Shown: one piece after another, positions 8,123-15,947 of the stretch | Layout: each line of letters opens with the position of its first letter | How positions within the stretch are numbered: position 1 is the first letter of the stretch | DNA from: Roseovarius sp. TE539 | GTDB taxonomy: Bacteria > Pseudomonadota > Alphaproteobacteria > Rhodobacterales > Rhodobacteraceae | Assembly (NCBI RefSeq): GCF_003298505.1 | Contig: NZ_QNGB01000011.1 | Span: 62,001-126,000, forward strand | DNA: 64,000 nucleotides | Direction of reading: 5' to 3' | Notes under the pieces: generated by a model | Seen by the model: the letters and a program-made list of their open reading frames with translations, nothing else | What the model was told of the DNA's origin: nothing | The model's database searches: none | Translations under genes and position numbers: made by a program

Positions 8123-9085
8123 ATGAAAATTTCGTTCCGGGCCAGCATGGCCGTTACCACAGCAATAGCCGGGGCCGCCATCGCGGGCGCCGCGGCGGCC
8201 GACACCTACAAGATCGGCATCACCCAGAACAATGTCGGGGTCGACAGCTACCAGACGACCTACGAGAAGGCCTTCATTGCCGCAGCCGGGGAAAACGACA
8301 ACGTCGAGGCCGTTGTCCTGGACGCGGGTGGCGACGTGGCCCGTCAGATCGCCCAGATGGAAGACCTGATCCAGCAGGAAGTCGATGCGATCATCATCTG
8401 GCCGACCAACGGCAAGGCTGTGATCCCCGCCGTGCGCAAGGCGTATCAGGCCGATATCCCGGTCATCGTGACCAACTCCAACATTGACGAGCAGGGTTTT
8501 GACTTCGTCGCGTCCTTCTCGGGGCCGGACAACATCACACAGGGATCGCGCTCCGCCGAGATCATGTGCGACAAATTCAAGGAGATGGGCATCGAGGACG
8601 AGGCGCAGATCGTCCAGATATCCGGCCAGCCGGGCTACACGACCGCGATCGAACGCGCAAAGGGCTTCGAGGATCGCCTGCCCGAGGTCTGCCCGGACGT
8701 GAACTTGGTGGAAACCCAGCCCGGCGACTGGAACCGCGAGAAATCGCAGAAGGTGATGGAAGCGTTCCTCGTCAAGTATGACGACATCGACGGTGTGTAT
8801 GCCGGGGACGACAACATGGGCGTGGGCGCGCTGAATGCCGCCAAGGCCGCCGGGCGCGATGGCATCATCTTCGTCGGCGCCACCAACTTCGCGGTCGGTT
8901 ACGAAGCCATGGGCCGCGGGGAATACTGGGGGTCGATCTACCAGTCGCCTGTCGATGACGCGGAAGCGGCGCTCAAGACGGCGCTCGATATCCTCAACGG
9001 TGAGGATGTTCCTTTCCTCAACTACTTCGACACGCCGAAGATCACCCAGGACAACATGGACGAGTTTTCCAAGCCCGTCTTCTGA
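8123..9085 (+). CDS. Ribose-type ABC transporter substrate-binding protein
   Basis: The 320-residue precursor starts with a Sec signal peptide, with probable cleavage after the GAAA-A stretch at about residue 26. The mature part is a type I periplasmic binding protein of the RbsB family: YKIGITQNN, DAGGDVARQIAQMEDL, VDAIIIWPTNG, PVIVTNSNID and GVYAGDDNMGVGAL. It delivers a sugar or sugar-like compound to the two permeases and ATPase encoded downstream. The start is supported by GGGAGGAG eight bases upstream. It is first in the right-hand operon, directly opposite the fused regulator. The ligand cannot be told from sequence alone. Confidence 0.93.
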   Translation: MKISFRASMAVTTAIAGAAIAGAAAADTYKIGITQNNVGVDSYQTTYEKAFIAAAGENDNVEAVVLDAGGDVARQIAQMEDLIQQEVDAIIIWPTNGKAVIPAVRKAYQADIPVIVTNSNIDEQGFDFVASFSGPDNITQGSRSAEIMCDKFKEMGIEDEAQIVQISGQPGYTTAIERAKGFEDRLPEVCPDVNLVETQPGDWNREKSQKVMEAFLVKYDDIDGVYAGDDNMGVGALNAAKAAGRDGIIFVGATNFAVGYEAMGRGEYWGSIYQSPVDDAEAALKTALDILNGEDVPFLNYFDTPKITQDNMDEFSKPVF

Positions 9086-9159
9086 TCACTCCCGGGCTGC
9101 GCGGGTCCTTCGGGGCCTGCGCATCTTTTCAACCAAGTCTTCAACCCGGAGGATCCGCC

Positions 9160-9957
9160 ATGGGCAGCGTCTCGGGCAGGGCCTGTCTTGTCACCGGAGC
9201 GGCACAGGGCATTGGTCGCGCGATTGGCGAGGCGCTTCTGGATGAAGGCGCTGATGTCTGCTTTGCCGACATAAACGGCGCAAAGGCCGCAGAGGTGGCC
9301 AAAATGAACCATGGCCGGGCCGAAGCCGGCGGCGGCAGGGTTCTATCGGCGCCGGTGGACGTGACGGACCGTGGGCAGGTCCGCGACATGATCGCCCGCA
9401 CCGCTGACACCTTCGGCAGACTGGACGTGAAATTCAACAATGCCGGGGTCAACAAGCCGATGAACTTTCTCGACGTGACCGAGGACAATTGGCGTTACAT
9501 AATGGATGTCAACGGCCTTGGCGTCTTGATCGGGATGCAGGAAGCCGCCCGTCAGATGATCGCCCAGGGTGGCGGCGGCAAGATCATCAACACAGCCTCG
9601 ATCGCCAGCCGGCAGGGCTTCGACAACGTCGCGCCCTATTGCGCCAGCAAATGGGCGGTCGTTTCGCTGACGCAATCCGGCGCACGCGACCTGGCACGGC
9701 ACGACATAACCGTGACCGGATTTGCACCGGGCGTGGTAGCCACTGAAATGTGGGAGGAGGTCGATCGTGACCTCATGGCCATCGGCGCATCCGATCGCCC
9801 CGGCCAGGCGATGGAGGAATTTTCGGCCGACATTCTCAAGGGCCGTGTCGCCGAGCCGGCGGACATCACCGGCACGACGACGTTTCTGGCCTCTGCGGCC
9901 AGCGACTACATGACTGGCCAGATCGTCATGATCGACGGAGGCATGACACTGGTCTGA
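9160..9957 (+). CDS. SDR-family oxidoreductase (right arm)
   Basis: This 265-residue short-chain dehydrogenase has TGAAQGIG (12-19), NNAG (93-96), Ser147, and Tyr160/Lys164 (YCASK). GGAGG sits seven bases before the ATG. It lies between the binding-protein gene and the first permease gene, which is an unusual place for an enzyme within a transporter operon. That ties its substrate closely to the transported compound. It is a paralog of the SDR at 5275-6084; the two may act on successive or stereochemically different hydroxyl groups. Confidence 0.92.
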   Translation: MGSVSGRACLVTGAAQGIGRAIGEALLDEGADVCFADINGAKAAEVAKMNHGRAEAGGGRVLSAPVDVTDRGQVRDMIARTADTFGRLDVKFNNAGVNKPMNFLDVTEDNWRYIMDVNGLGVLIGMQEAARQMIAQGGGGKIINTASIASRQGFDNVAPYCASKWAVVSLTQSGARDLARHDITVTGFAPGVVATEMWEEVDRDLMAIGASDRPGQAMEEFSADILKGRVAEPADITGTTTFLASAASDYMTGQIVMIDGGMTLV

Positions 9958-9998
9958 TGGAATTCCGGTCACATTTGCCGGAACAGGGAGGAAGACAA

Positions 9999-10973
9999 AT
10001 GGCTGACACCACATTGAAATCCGTTGGCGGATTTCTGGCCCGTCAGGGCATCCTGGTCGCGTTCGCGGTCTTCATGATAGGGTTCGCCCTGGCCAACGAG
10101 CGTTTCGTGGACATCGACAACATACTCGGCGTTATCCGTTCCTCGGCCATTCTCGGGGTGATGGCGCTCGGTGTCACATTCGTGGTCATCAGCGGCAACC
10201 TCGATCTCTCGGTCGGCTCCATGATGTCCTTTTCCACCATCGTGGTTCTGGACCTGCACGACAAGATCGGGCCGGAACTGGCGATACCGGCGATGTTCGG
10301 CATGACCCTCGCCCTCGGGGCGCTGATCGGGTTCTTGGTCGGATATCTCAGGCTCAATTCGCTGATCGTGACCCTGGGCATGCTATCCGCGATCCACGGC
10401 CTCACGCTGACCTATTCCGGCGGCAAGAACATGGATATCGACGACAAGCAGGGAACATGGTTCGGTTTCTTCGGGCAGGACGAGGTGCTGGGCATGCCGG
10501 TTCCCATCCTCATATTTGTCCTTCTCGCGGCGGTGCTAACGATGCTGCTGGCGAAGACCCCCTTCGGCCGCAAGGTCTACGCCGTGGGCGGCAACGGGGT
10601 GGCGGCCACGTTCTCGGGCATTCCACGCGCGCGAACCGTGTTCTTTTGCTACATAATCTCGTCGTTCTGCGTCGCGACGGCCGGCCTCATCCAGGCCAGC
10701 AGAAGCCTCGGAAGCCAGAACACCGTGGGCCAGGGGCTTGAACTGGAGGTTCTGGCGGCGGTCATCCTTGGCGGTGCGTCGCTTCTGGGCGGGTCCGGCA
10801 CCGTGATAAAGACCGTGATCGGGGTGCTGATCCTTGGCTTCATTCAGAACGGCCTCCTGCTGATCGGACTGGAGTTCTATTTCCAGTACGTCGTGACCTG
10901 GGCCATCATCATCCTGGCCGTGTGGCTGGATATCGCGGTCAAGCGCGGGCACCTCTGGTCGCCGATCGCGTGA
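9999..10973 (+). CDS. Ribose-type ABC transporter permease 1
   Basis: This 324-residue inner-membrane protein has about eight to nine hydrophobic segments and the RbsC-family signature GNLDLSVGSMMSF near residue 65. It also has LGGASLLGGSGTV in the C-terminal half. It forms half of the import channel with the permease encoded next. I chose the ATG at 9999 because GGGAGG precedes it; an in-frame ATG at 9957 overlaps the SDR stop and would add a hydrophilic extension. The right arm has two different permease genes rather than one used as a homodimer. Confidence 0.92.
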   Translation: MADTTLKSVGGFLARQGILVAFAVFMIGFALANERFVDIDNILGVIRSSAILGVMALGVTFVVISGNLDLSVGSMMSFSTIVVLDLHDKIGPELAIPAMFGMTLALGALIGFLVGYLRLNSLIVTLGMLSAIHGLTLTYSGGKNMDIDDKQGTWFGFFGQDEVLGMPVPILIFVLLAAVLTMLLAKTPFGRKVYAVGGNGVAATFSGIPRARTVFFCYIISSFCVATAGLIQASRSLGSQNTVGQGLELEVLAAVILGGASLLGGSGTVIKTVIGVLILGFIQNGLLLIGLEFYFQYVVTWAIIILAVWLDIAVKRGHLWSPIA

Positions 10974-10984
10974 GGAGAGAGACA

Positions 10985-11986
10985 ATGCAGAAAAGCGTAC
11001 TCAAGAACCACGCCAAGGAAGGCGCGATCTGGGGCTTCATCGTGCTCGAACTGATTTTCTTCGGCATTGCCGGTGAATACATGTCGATGACCGAAACGGC
11101 CTTCCTCGCACCCGACAACATGATCCTGCTGCTCAAGCAGTCGGCGCCGCTGGGGATCATCGCGCTCGGCATGACGATAGTCATGATTAACGGCAATATC
11201 GACCTGTCGGTCGGGGCAACTTTCGCGCTCTGCGCGATCGTGATGCTCGATTCGATGACCTGGCCGATCCTCGCGCCGCTGGGGGACTGGGCGATCCCGT
11301 TCGCGTGGGGGCTTGCATTGCTGACCGGCATGCTGATGGGCCTCATCAACGGGCTGATCGTCTGGAAGACGGGGGTCGACGCGTTCATCGTCACGCTGGG
11401 AGCGATGCTGGGCTTTCGCGGACTGGTCTTCATGTATAACGGTGAACAGCCGACCTTCCACCTCAACTGGACAATGGTCGACATCGCCGAATCCGCCCCT
11501 CTGGGCATTCCGTTGCCAATCCTTGTTTTCGCCGTCTGCATCGCCGTCGTGTGGTGGATCATGAACAGGACGGTCCACGGCCGCAATGCCTATGCCATCG
11601 GCGACAACCGCGAGGCCGCGGTCAATGCCGGTATCAAGGTCGGGCCCCACATGGTCTGGAACTACGTGCTGATCGGGTTTCTTGCCGCGCTCAGTTCGAT
11701 CACCTTCTATTCGGAATCGGGATCCGTGAATCCCAATGACGGGATGCTTTACGAATTGTGGATCATCACTGCCGTGGTTCTGGGGGGCACCAAGCTGACC
11801 GGCGGGCGCGGGTCGATCATCGCCACGGTCGGCGGTATCCTGGCCATTCAGCTGATGCGCAAGGGCCTCGGTTTCATCGGCGCGGATACGGCGATGGTCA
11901 ACCTGGTCATCGGCTCGATCCTGATTGCGGTCCTCTATCTGGACCGGCAACTGAACCGCAAGGGCGAAGAGGAGCTGAAGATATGA
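10985..11986 (+). CDS. Ribose-type ABC transporter permease 2
   Basis: This 333-residue BPD_transp_2/RbsC-family permease has NGNIDLSVGATFAL near residue 70 and VVLGGTKLTGGRGS in the C-terminal half, plus eight to nine predicted membrane spans. It partners the permease at 9999-10973. The ATG at 10985 follows a GAGGAGAGA ribosome-binding site and starts 11 bases after the preceding stop. An upstream in-frame ATG at 10922 lies inside the previous gene and is not used here. Its stop codon overlaps the ATPase start in an ATGA, which suggests coupled translation. Confidence 0.92.
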   Translation: MQKSVLKNHAKEGAIWGFIVLELIFFGIAGEYMSMTETAFLAPDNMILLLKQSAPLGIIALGMTIVMINGNIDLSVGATFALCAIVMLDSMTWPILAPLGDWAIPFAWGLALLTGMLMGLINGLIVWKTGVDAFIVTLGAMLGFRGLVFMYNGEQPTFHLNWTMVDIAESAPLGIPLPILVFAVCIAVVWWIMNRTVHGRNAYAIGDNREAAVNAGIKVGPHMVWNYVLIGFLAALSSITFYSESGSVNPNDGMLYELWIITAVVLGGTKLTGGRGSIIATVGGILAIQLMRKGLGFIGADTAMVNLVIGSILIAVLYLDRQLNRKGEEELKI

Positions 11987-13500
11987 GCACCGAACAGATA
12001 CCGGCCCTGCGCCTCGAGAATATCGTCAAGACCTTTCCCGGGGTGCGCGCCCTCGACGGCGTTTCCTTCACCGTCATGCCCGGAGAGGTGCATGCGTTGA
12101 TGGGCGAGAACGGTGCCGGGAAATCCACACTGATGAAGGTCCTGGGCGGAATCCATCAGCCCAACGAGGGGCAGATCTTCATCGAGGAGCAGCCGACGGT
12201 GATGAATTCCCCGCTCGACGCCAAGGCCAAGGGCGTGGTGTTCATCCATCAGGAACTCAGTCTCGCCGACGAACTGCCGGTGGCGGAGAATGTGTACCTG
12301 GGCGAGCTGCCGCGCAAATCCTTCGGACGGGTGGATTGGAGCAAGCTCCATGCCGACACCGATGAAATCCTGAAACGGCTCAACGTGGGCTTTGGCCCGA
12401 AGGATCTGGTCGGCGACCTTTCGATCGCGAACAAGCAGATGGTCGAGATCGCCCGCGCCCTGACTGTGGACGCCAAGGCCGTGATCTTCGACGAACCGAC
12501 CGCGTCACTCACGGACGCCGAGAAATCGGTGCTCTTCGAGGTCATCGAGGATCTCAAGAGCCGCGGTGTGGGCATCGTCTACATCTCGCACCGGATGGAG
12601 GAGATCTTTCGCATCTCAGACCGGGTCAGCGTTCTGAGGGACGGGCAGTACCGCGGGACACTGGAAACCGCGGACACCAACGAGGACGAGGTCACTCAAC
12701 TGATGATCGGCCGCAGCCTCGATCTTTCGCGCAATGTCCAGCACGGCGAACTCGGCGCGGTCGCCCTGGAGGTGCGCAACCTTTCCTGCGGCAATCTCTA
12801 CCAGGACATCAGTTTTCAGGTCCGGGAGGGCGAGGTCGTCGGTTTCTACGGGCTGGTGGGCGCAGGCCGGACCGAAATCGCGGAAACGCTGTTCGGGTTG
12901 CGCGATCCCACTGCCGGGACCATCCTTCTGGACGGCAAGGAAACGACAATACATTCACCGATCGACGCGATCGGCGCCGGCATATCGCTTGTTCCGGAGG
13001 ACCGCAAAGGCCAGGGCCTGGTTCTGGGCATGAACTGCCGCGACAACATGACTTTGCCGCAGGTCGATGACATGACAGCCGGACCCTTTGTCAGTGACGG
13101 CGCCGAGGTCGCGATCTTCGATCAGTATCGCGACAAGCTCGAGATCAAGACGCCGGGCTGGAAGCAACTGGTGGGCAACCTCTCCGGGGGCAATCAGCAA
13201 AAGATCGTCATCGGCAAATGGCTGTCGATGCACCCCCGGGTCCTGATCGTTGACGAACCCACCAGGGGGATCGACGTCGGTTCTAAATCCGAAATCCACA
13301 AGCTGATCCGCGAACTGGCCGGTCAGGGCTATGCCGTGATCGTCATTAGCTCGGAAATGCCCGAGGTGCTGCATGTCTCGGACCGAATCATCGCGATGTT
13401 CCATGGCCGGATCACCCGCACCTTCACATCCGACGAAGTGACCGAGGACAATCTCGTGCAGGCCATATCGGGCATCACACCGGAGCAGGGGGCGGCCTGA
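11983..13500 (+). CDS. Ribose-type ABC transporter ATPase (tandem nucleotide-binding domains)
   Basis: The 505-residue protein carries two ABC domains in tandem, as in RbsA/XylG. The first has Walker A GENGAGKST (41-49), a diverged signature LSIANKQM and Walker B AVIFDEPTA. The second has a degenerate Walker A (GLVGAGRTE), a canonical signature LSGGNQQK and Walker B VLIVDEPTRG. A catalytically asymmetric pair of this kind is normal in the family. It powers import through the two permeases. The start overlaps the preceding stop by four bases (ATGA). Confidence 0.95.
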   Translation: MSTEQIPALRLENIVKTFPGVRALDGVSFTVMPGEVHALMGENGAGKSTLMKVLGGIHQPNEGQIFIEEQPTVMNSPLDAKAKGVVFIHQELSLADELPVAENVYLGELPRKSFGRVDWSKLHADTDEILKRLNVGFGPKDLVGDLSIANKQMVEIARALTVDAKAVIFDEPTASLTDAEKSVLFEVIEDLKSRGVGIVYISHRMEEIFRISDRVSVLRDGQYRGTLETADTNEDEVTQLMIGRSLDLSRNVQHGELGAVALEVRNLSCGNLYQDISFQVREGEVVGFYGLVGAGRTEIAETLFGLRDPTAGTILLDGKETTIHSPIDAIGAGISLVPEDRKGQGLVLGMNCRDNMTLPQVDDMTAGPFVSDGAEVAIFDQYRDKLEIKTPGWKQLVGNLSGGNQQKIVIGKWLSMHPRVLIVDEPTRGIDVGSKSEIHKLIRELAGQGYAVIVISSEMPEVLHVSDRIIAMFHGRITRTFTSDEVTEDNLVQAISGITPEQGAA

Positions 13501-13501
13501 C

Positions 13502-14371
13502 ATGCGTGTGGGTGTCGCGGGGCTGGGGCGCATGGGCGCCCACATGGCGCGCAACCTGATGCATGCGGGCCACGAAGTGACGGTCTGGAACCGTTCCGCC
13601 GAAAAGGCGGTGGCCCTCTCCCATGAAACCGGGTGCGGCATGGCACAAACGCCGGCGATGCTGACCGCCGGGGCCGAGGCGGTCATCACCATGCTGGCCG
13701 ACGATTCCTCGTCCGAGGCGGTGCACATGGGCGCGGACGGGCTCTTTTCCGGCAGCGGCGCGCGCTGGTTCGTGGAGATGGGCACCATGAGCCCCGATCA
13801 TATCCGCGCCCTCGCCGCCGCCTCGCCCCCGGGGGCGAGGGTGATCGACGCACCGGTATCAGGGGCCACGCAGGCGGCCGAGGCCGGGCAGCTGATGATC
13901 ATGGCGGGCTGCGACGAAGACACCGCAGAGCCGCTGATGCCGCTCTTCGAGGCCATGGGGAAAAAGACCATCTGTCTCGGGCAGACCGGGGCCGGGGCGG
14001 TGATGAAGCTTGCCGTCAATTCACTGATCCACGGCATCAACCAGACGCTCGCCGAGGCGATGACCCTCGCCGAGGCAGCGGACATCATGCCCGGGGACGC
14101 CTTCGACGCGATCGAGGCCTCCGCGGCCTGCGCGCCGATGCTGAAATACCGCCGCCCGCTCTATCTGAACGAGAGCGCGCATGACGTCACCTTCACCGTG
14201 GCCCTCGCGCGCAAGGACATGGAGGTGACGGCGGACCTAGCCGGGAAACTGGGCGTGGCGATGCCACAGGGGCATGTCACGCTCGACACGCTCAGGCAGG
14301 CCGAGGCGCAAAGTTACGCGGCGCGCGACATGGCCGCGATCCTGACATTCATGCGAGAGGCAAACAAATGA
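13502..14371 (+). CDS. 3-Hydroxyisobutyrate-dehydrogenase-family NAD(P) oxidoreductase
   Basis: This 289-residue beta-hydroxyacid dehydrogenase has an N-terminal Rossmann motif GLGRMGAHMARNL, the substrate motif DAPVSGATQAAEAGQL (about 116-131) and a catalytic Lys in GAVMKLAVNSLIHG. Known relatives oxidise 3-hydroxyisobutyrate, tartronate semialdehyde, glucuronate-type acids or other sugar acids, so the substrate here is open. It begins two bases after the ATPase stop and ends in an ATGA overlap with the ThuA-like gene. That makes it an integral part of the importer operon, probably acting on a hydroxyacid from the imported compound. Confidence 0.9.
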   Translation: MRVGVAGLGRMGAHMARNLMHAGHEVTVWNRSAEKAVALSHETGCGMAQTPAMLTAGAEAVITMLADDSSSEAVHMGADGLFSGSGARWFVEMGTMSPDHIRALAAASPPGARVIDAPVSGATQAAEAGQLMIMAGCDEDTAEPLMPLFEAMGKKTICLGQTGAGAVMKLAVNSLIHGINQTLAEAMTLAEAADIMPGDAFDAIEASAACAPMLKYRRPLYLNESAHDVTFTVALARKDMEVTADLAGKLGVAMPQGHVTLDTLRQAEAQSYAARDMAAILTFMREANK

Positions 14372-15099
14372 AGGCAGCACTTTTCGTGGGCGGCTGGGAA
14401 GGCCACACTCCCACCGATTTCGCGGATTGGTACAAGGCCCTGCTGGAGGCAAACGGGTTCACCGTCGATGTCCACGAAACGCTGACACCGCTGGAGCGTC
14501 CCGGCGACCTGGCCGATCTCGACCTGATCACGCCGATCTGGTCCTCGGCCCGCTCGGGTCACCAGGAGGAATTCGGCAACATGACGAAGGCCCAGGAGGA
14601 CGGGTTGCTGGAACTCGTCGGCAATGGCTGCGGGCTGGCCGGCTGGCACGGCCACATGGGGGACGCGTTCCGCGACCGGCCCACCTATCACTTCCTGATC
14701 GGCGGGCAGTTCGTGGCCCACCCGCCGGGCTGGCCCGACAACCTGCAGCCGCGCGAGGATTATATCGACTATGACGTGACGATCTGCCGGCCCGACGACC
14801 CGATCGTGCGGGGCATCCGCAGCTTCCGCCTCACGTCCGAGCAGTATTACATGCTGGTGGATCCCTCGAACGAGGTACTGGCCACCACCACCTTCTCGGG
14901 CGATCACCTGTGGTGGATCGAGGGCACGGTGATCCCGGTGGTCTGGAAACGCCGGTGGGACAGGGGCCGCGTCTTCTACTGCTCCATCGGGCATGAGCTG
15001 GACGACCTTCGGAAACCGCAGGTGACCGAGATCATCCGCCGCGGCGCGATCTGGGCCGCGCAGGGCAAGGCGGTTGCCGGCGCCCCGGTCACCGCCTGA
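14368..15099 (+). CDS. ThuA-like protein (trehalose-utilisation family)
   Basis: This 243-residue protein has the class I glutamine-amidotransferase-like fold of the ThuA family: KAALFVGGWEGHTP at the N terminus, GLAGWHGHMGDAF near residue 95, and GRVFYCSIGHELDD near the C terminus. In rhizobia ThuA works with ThuB in catabolism of 3-keto-trehalose-type sugars. Here ThuB is not adjacent and a hydroxyacid-dehydrogenase-like gene precedes it instead. The four-base ATGA overlap shows it belongs to the same transcript. It is the last gene of the right arm. Biochemical function is not established from sequence. Confidence 0.85.
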   Translation: MKAALFVGGWEGHTPTDFADWYKALLEANGFTVDVHETLTPLERPGDLADLDLITPIWSSARSGHQEEFGNMTKAQEDGLLELVGNGCGLAGWHGHMGDAFRDRPTYHFLIGGQFVAHPPGWPDNLQPREDYIDYDVTICRPDDPIVRGIRSFRLTSEQYYMLVDPSNEVLATTTFSGDHLWWIEGTVIPVVWKRRWDRGRVFYCSIGHELDDLRKPQVTEIIRRGAIWAAQGKAVAGAPVTA

Positions 15100-15130
15100 A
15101 ACGGTGCCCCGGAAAGCCCCGCCGTTTCAG
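15096..15130. terminator. Shared inverted repeat across two convergent stop codons
   Basis: CTGAAACGG at 15096-15104 pairs perfectly with CCGTTTCAG at 15122-15130 around a 17-base loop. It covers both the ThuA-like stop codon and the stop of the opposing small membrane protein gene. Position and symmetry suggest a bidirectional terminator, though there is no long T-run. Confidence 0.45.
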
Positions 15131-15393
15131 TGGAAATTGGTGAAATAGATGATCGCCACCACGATGCAGACCGGCACCACGTAGACCCCGAGGATCAGCT
15201 TGCGGCGGATCGAATCGTCGTATTCCGCAAGCCCTTCCTCGACAAAGCGCTCGCGATCTCCCGGGCGCCCGGCCTCTTCCCATTGCCTGAGCAGCTTGCG
15301 GCGCCGCACCGAACGGGACCACAGCGACAAGACCACGTAGAGCACCGAAAGCACCACGAACCCGATGACAACAAGCCGTGCCAGTGCCAACAT
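15127..15393 (-). CDS. Small two-span membrane protein
   Basis: This 88-residue protein has one hydrophobic span at each end (about 5-24 and 67-85). Between them lies a charged stretch, RRRKLLRQWEEAGRPGDRERF, followed by EGLAEYDDSIRRKL. The pattern of two spans with an R-RKL-ILGVYVVP segment recalls a small protein family conserved in Rhodobacteraceae, whose function I do not know. It lies downstream of cueR on the same strand, separated by 143 bases. It may belong to the copper locus or simply be its neighbour. Confidence 0.7.
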   Translation of the reverse strand: MLALARLVVIGFVVLSVLYVVLSLWSRSVRRRKLLRQWEEAGRPGDRERFVEEGLAEYDDSIRRKLILGVYVVPVCIVVAIIYFTNFH

Positions 15394-15536
15394 GGCAGGT
15401 CTCCTCGCTTACGCGCGGTTGCCCGCGTCCATTTCCGCTCCTGCCCGCAGCGCGCCGCGCTTCCGAAGGCGCTCGCCGCCGCATGATCCGGGCGTGCTTT
15501 CACAGGCACGGAGCATCGTCTTTGTCCGCCATCCGC

Positions 15537-15947
15537 TCATTCCCTGCCCGCGGGCGGGGCCGGCGCCGCGGCAAGATCCGACAGGATCGGGCAATCGGGG
15601 CGGTCGTCCCCCGCACAGGCCGATACAAGGTGCGCCAGCGTACGGCGCATCTCGCCCAGTTCCTCGAGCTTTGCGTCGATTCGCGCCAGATGACCCTCGG
15701 CGATACGCTTGACGTCGCCGCTCGCGCGGGTGTGGTCATCATAGAGGCGCAGCAACTCCCGGCAATCTTCTATGCTGAACCCGAGAGACCGGGCCCGACC
15801 CAGAAATGCCAACTTGTGCAGATCCGCCTCGGAAAACCTGCGGTATCCGTTGGCATCACGGCCCGACGACATCAGCCCGATATCCTCGTAATAGCGAATT
15901 GTCTTGGCCGGAAGCCCGGACCGGCGTGCCACATCCCCGATTCTCAT
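15537..15947 (-). CDS. cueR: CueR, MerR-family copper-responsive regulator
   Basis: The 136-residue protein has the MerR DNA-binding start [20 protein letters not shown] and the dimerisation helix. Its C-terminal metal loop has Cys111 and Cys119. The eight-residue spacing equals that of the Cu(I)-binding pair of E. coli CueR (Cys112/Cys120). It should activate the copper ATPase gene when Cu(I) accumulates. The start at 15947 overlaps the copA stop in an ATGA, so cueR is co-transcribed with and translationally coupled to copA. Activation would therefore also raise the regulator level. Confidence 0.9.
   Translation of the reverse strand: MRIGDVARRSGLPAKTIRYYEDIGLMSSGRDANGYRRFSEADLHKLAFLGRARSLGFSIEDCRELLRLYDDHTRASGDVKRIAEGHLARIDAKLEELGEMRRTLAHLVSACAGDDRPDCPILSDLAAAPAPPAGRE

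Larger units (their letters stand above)
12..10985 (+). other. Placeholder superseded by the next entry
   Basis: No feature is claimed here; the second permease is described in the following entry. Confidence 0.

Noticed and set aside
10985-10985. Entry typed as placeholder before the second permease
   Set aside because: It carries no claim and should be ignored; the permease is fully described at 10985-11986.
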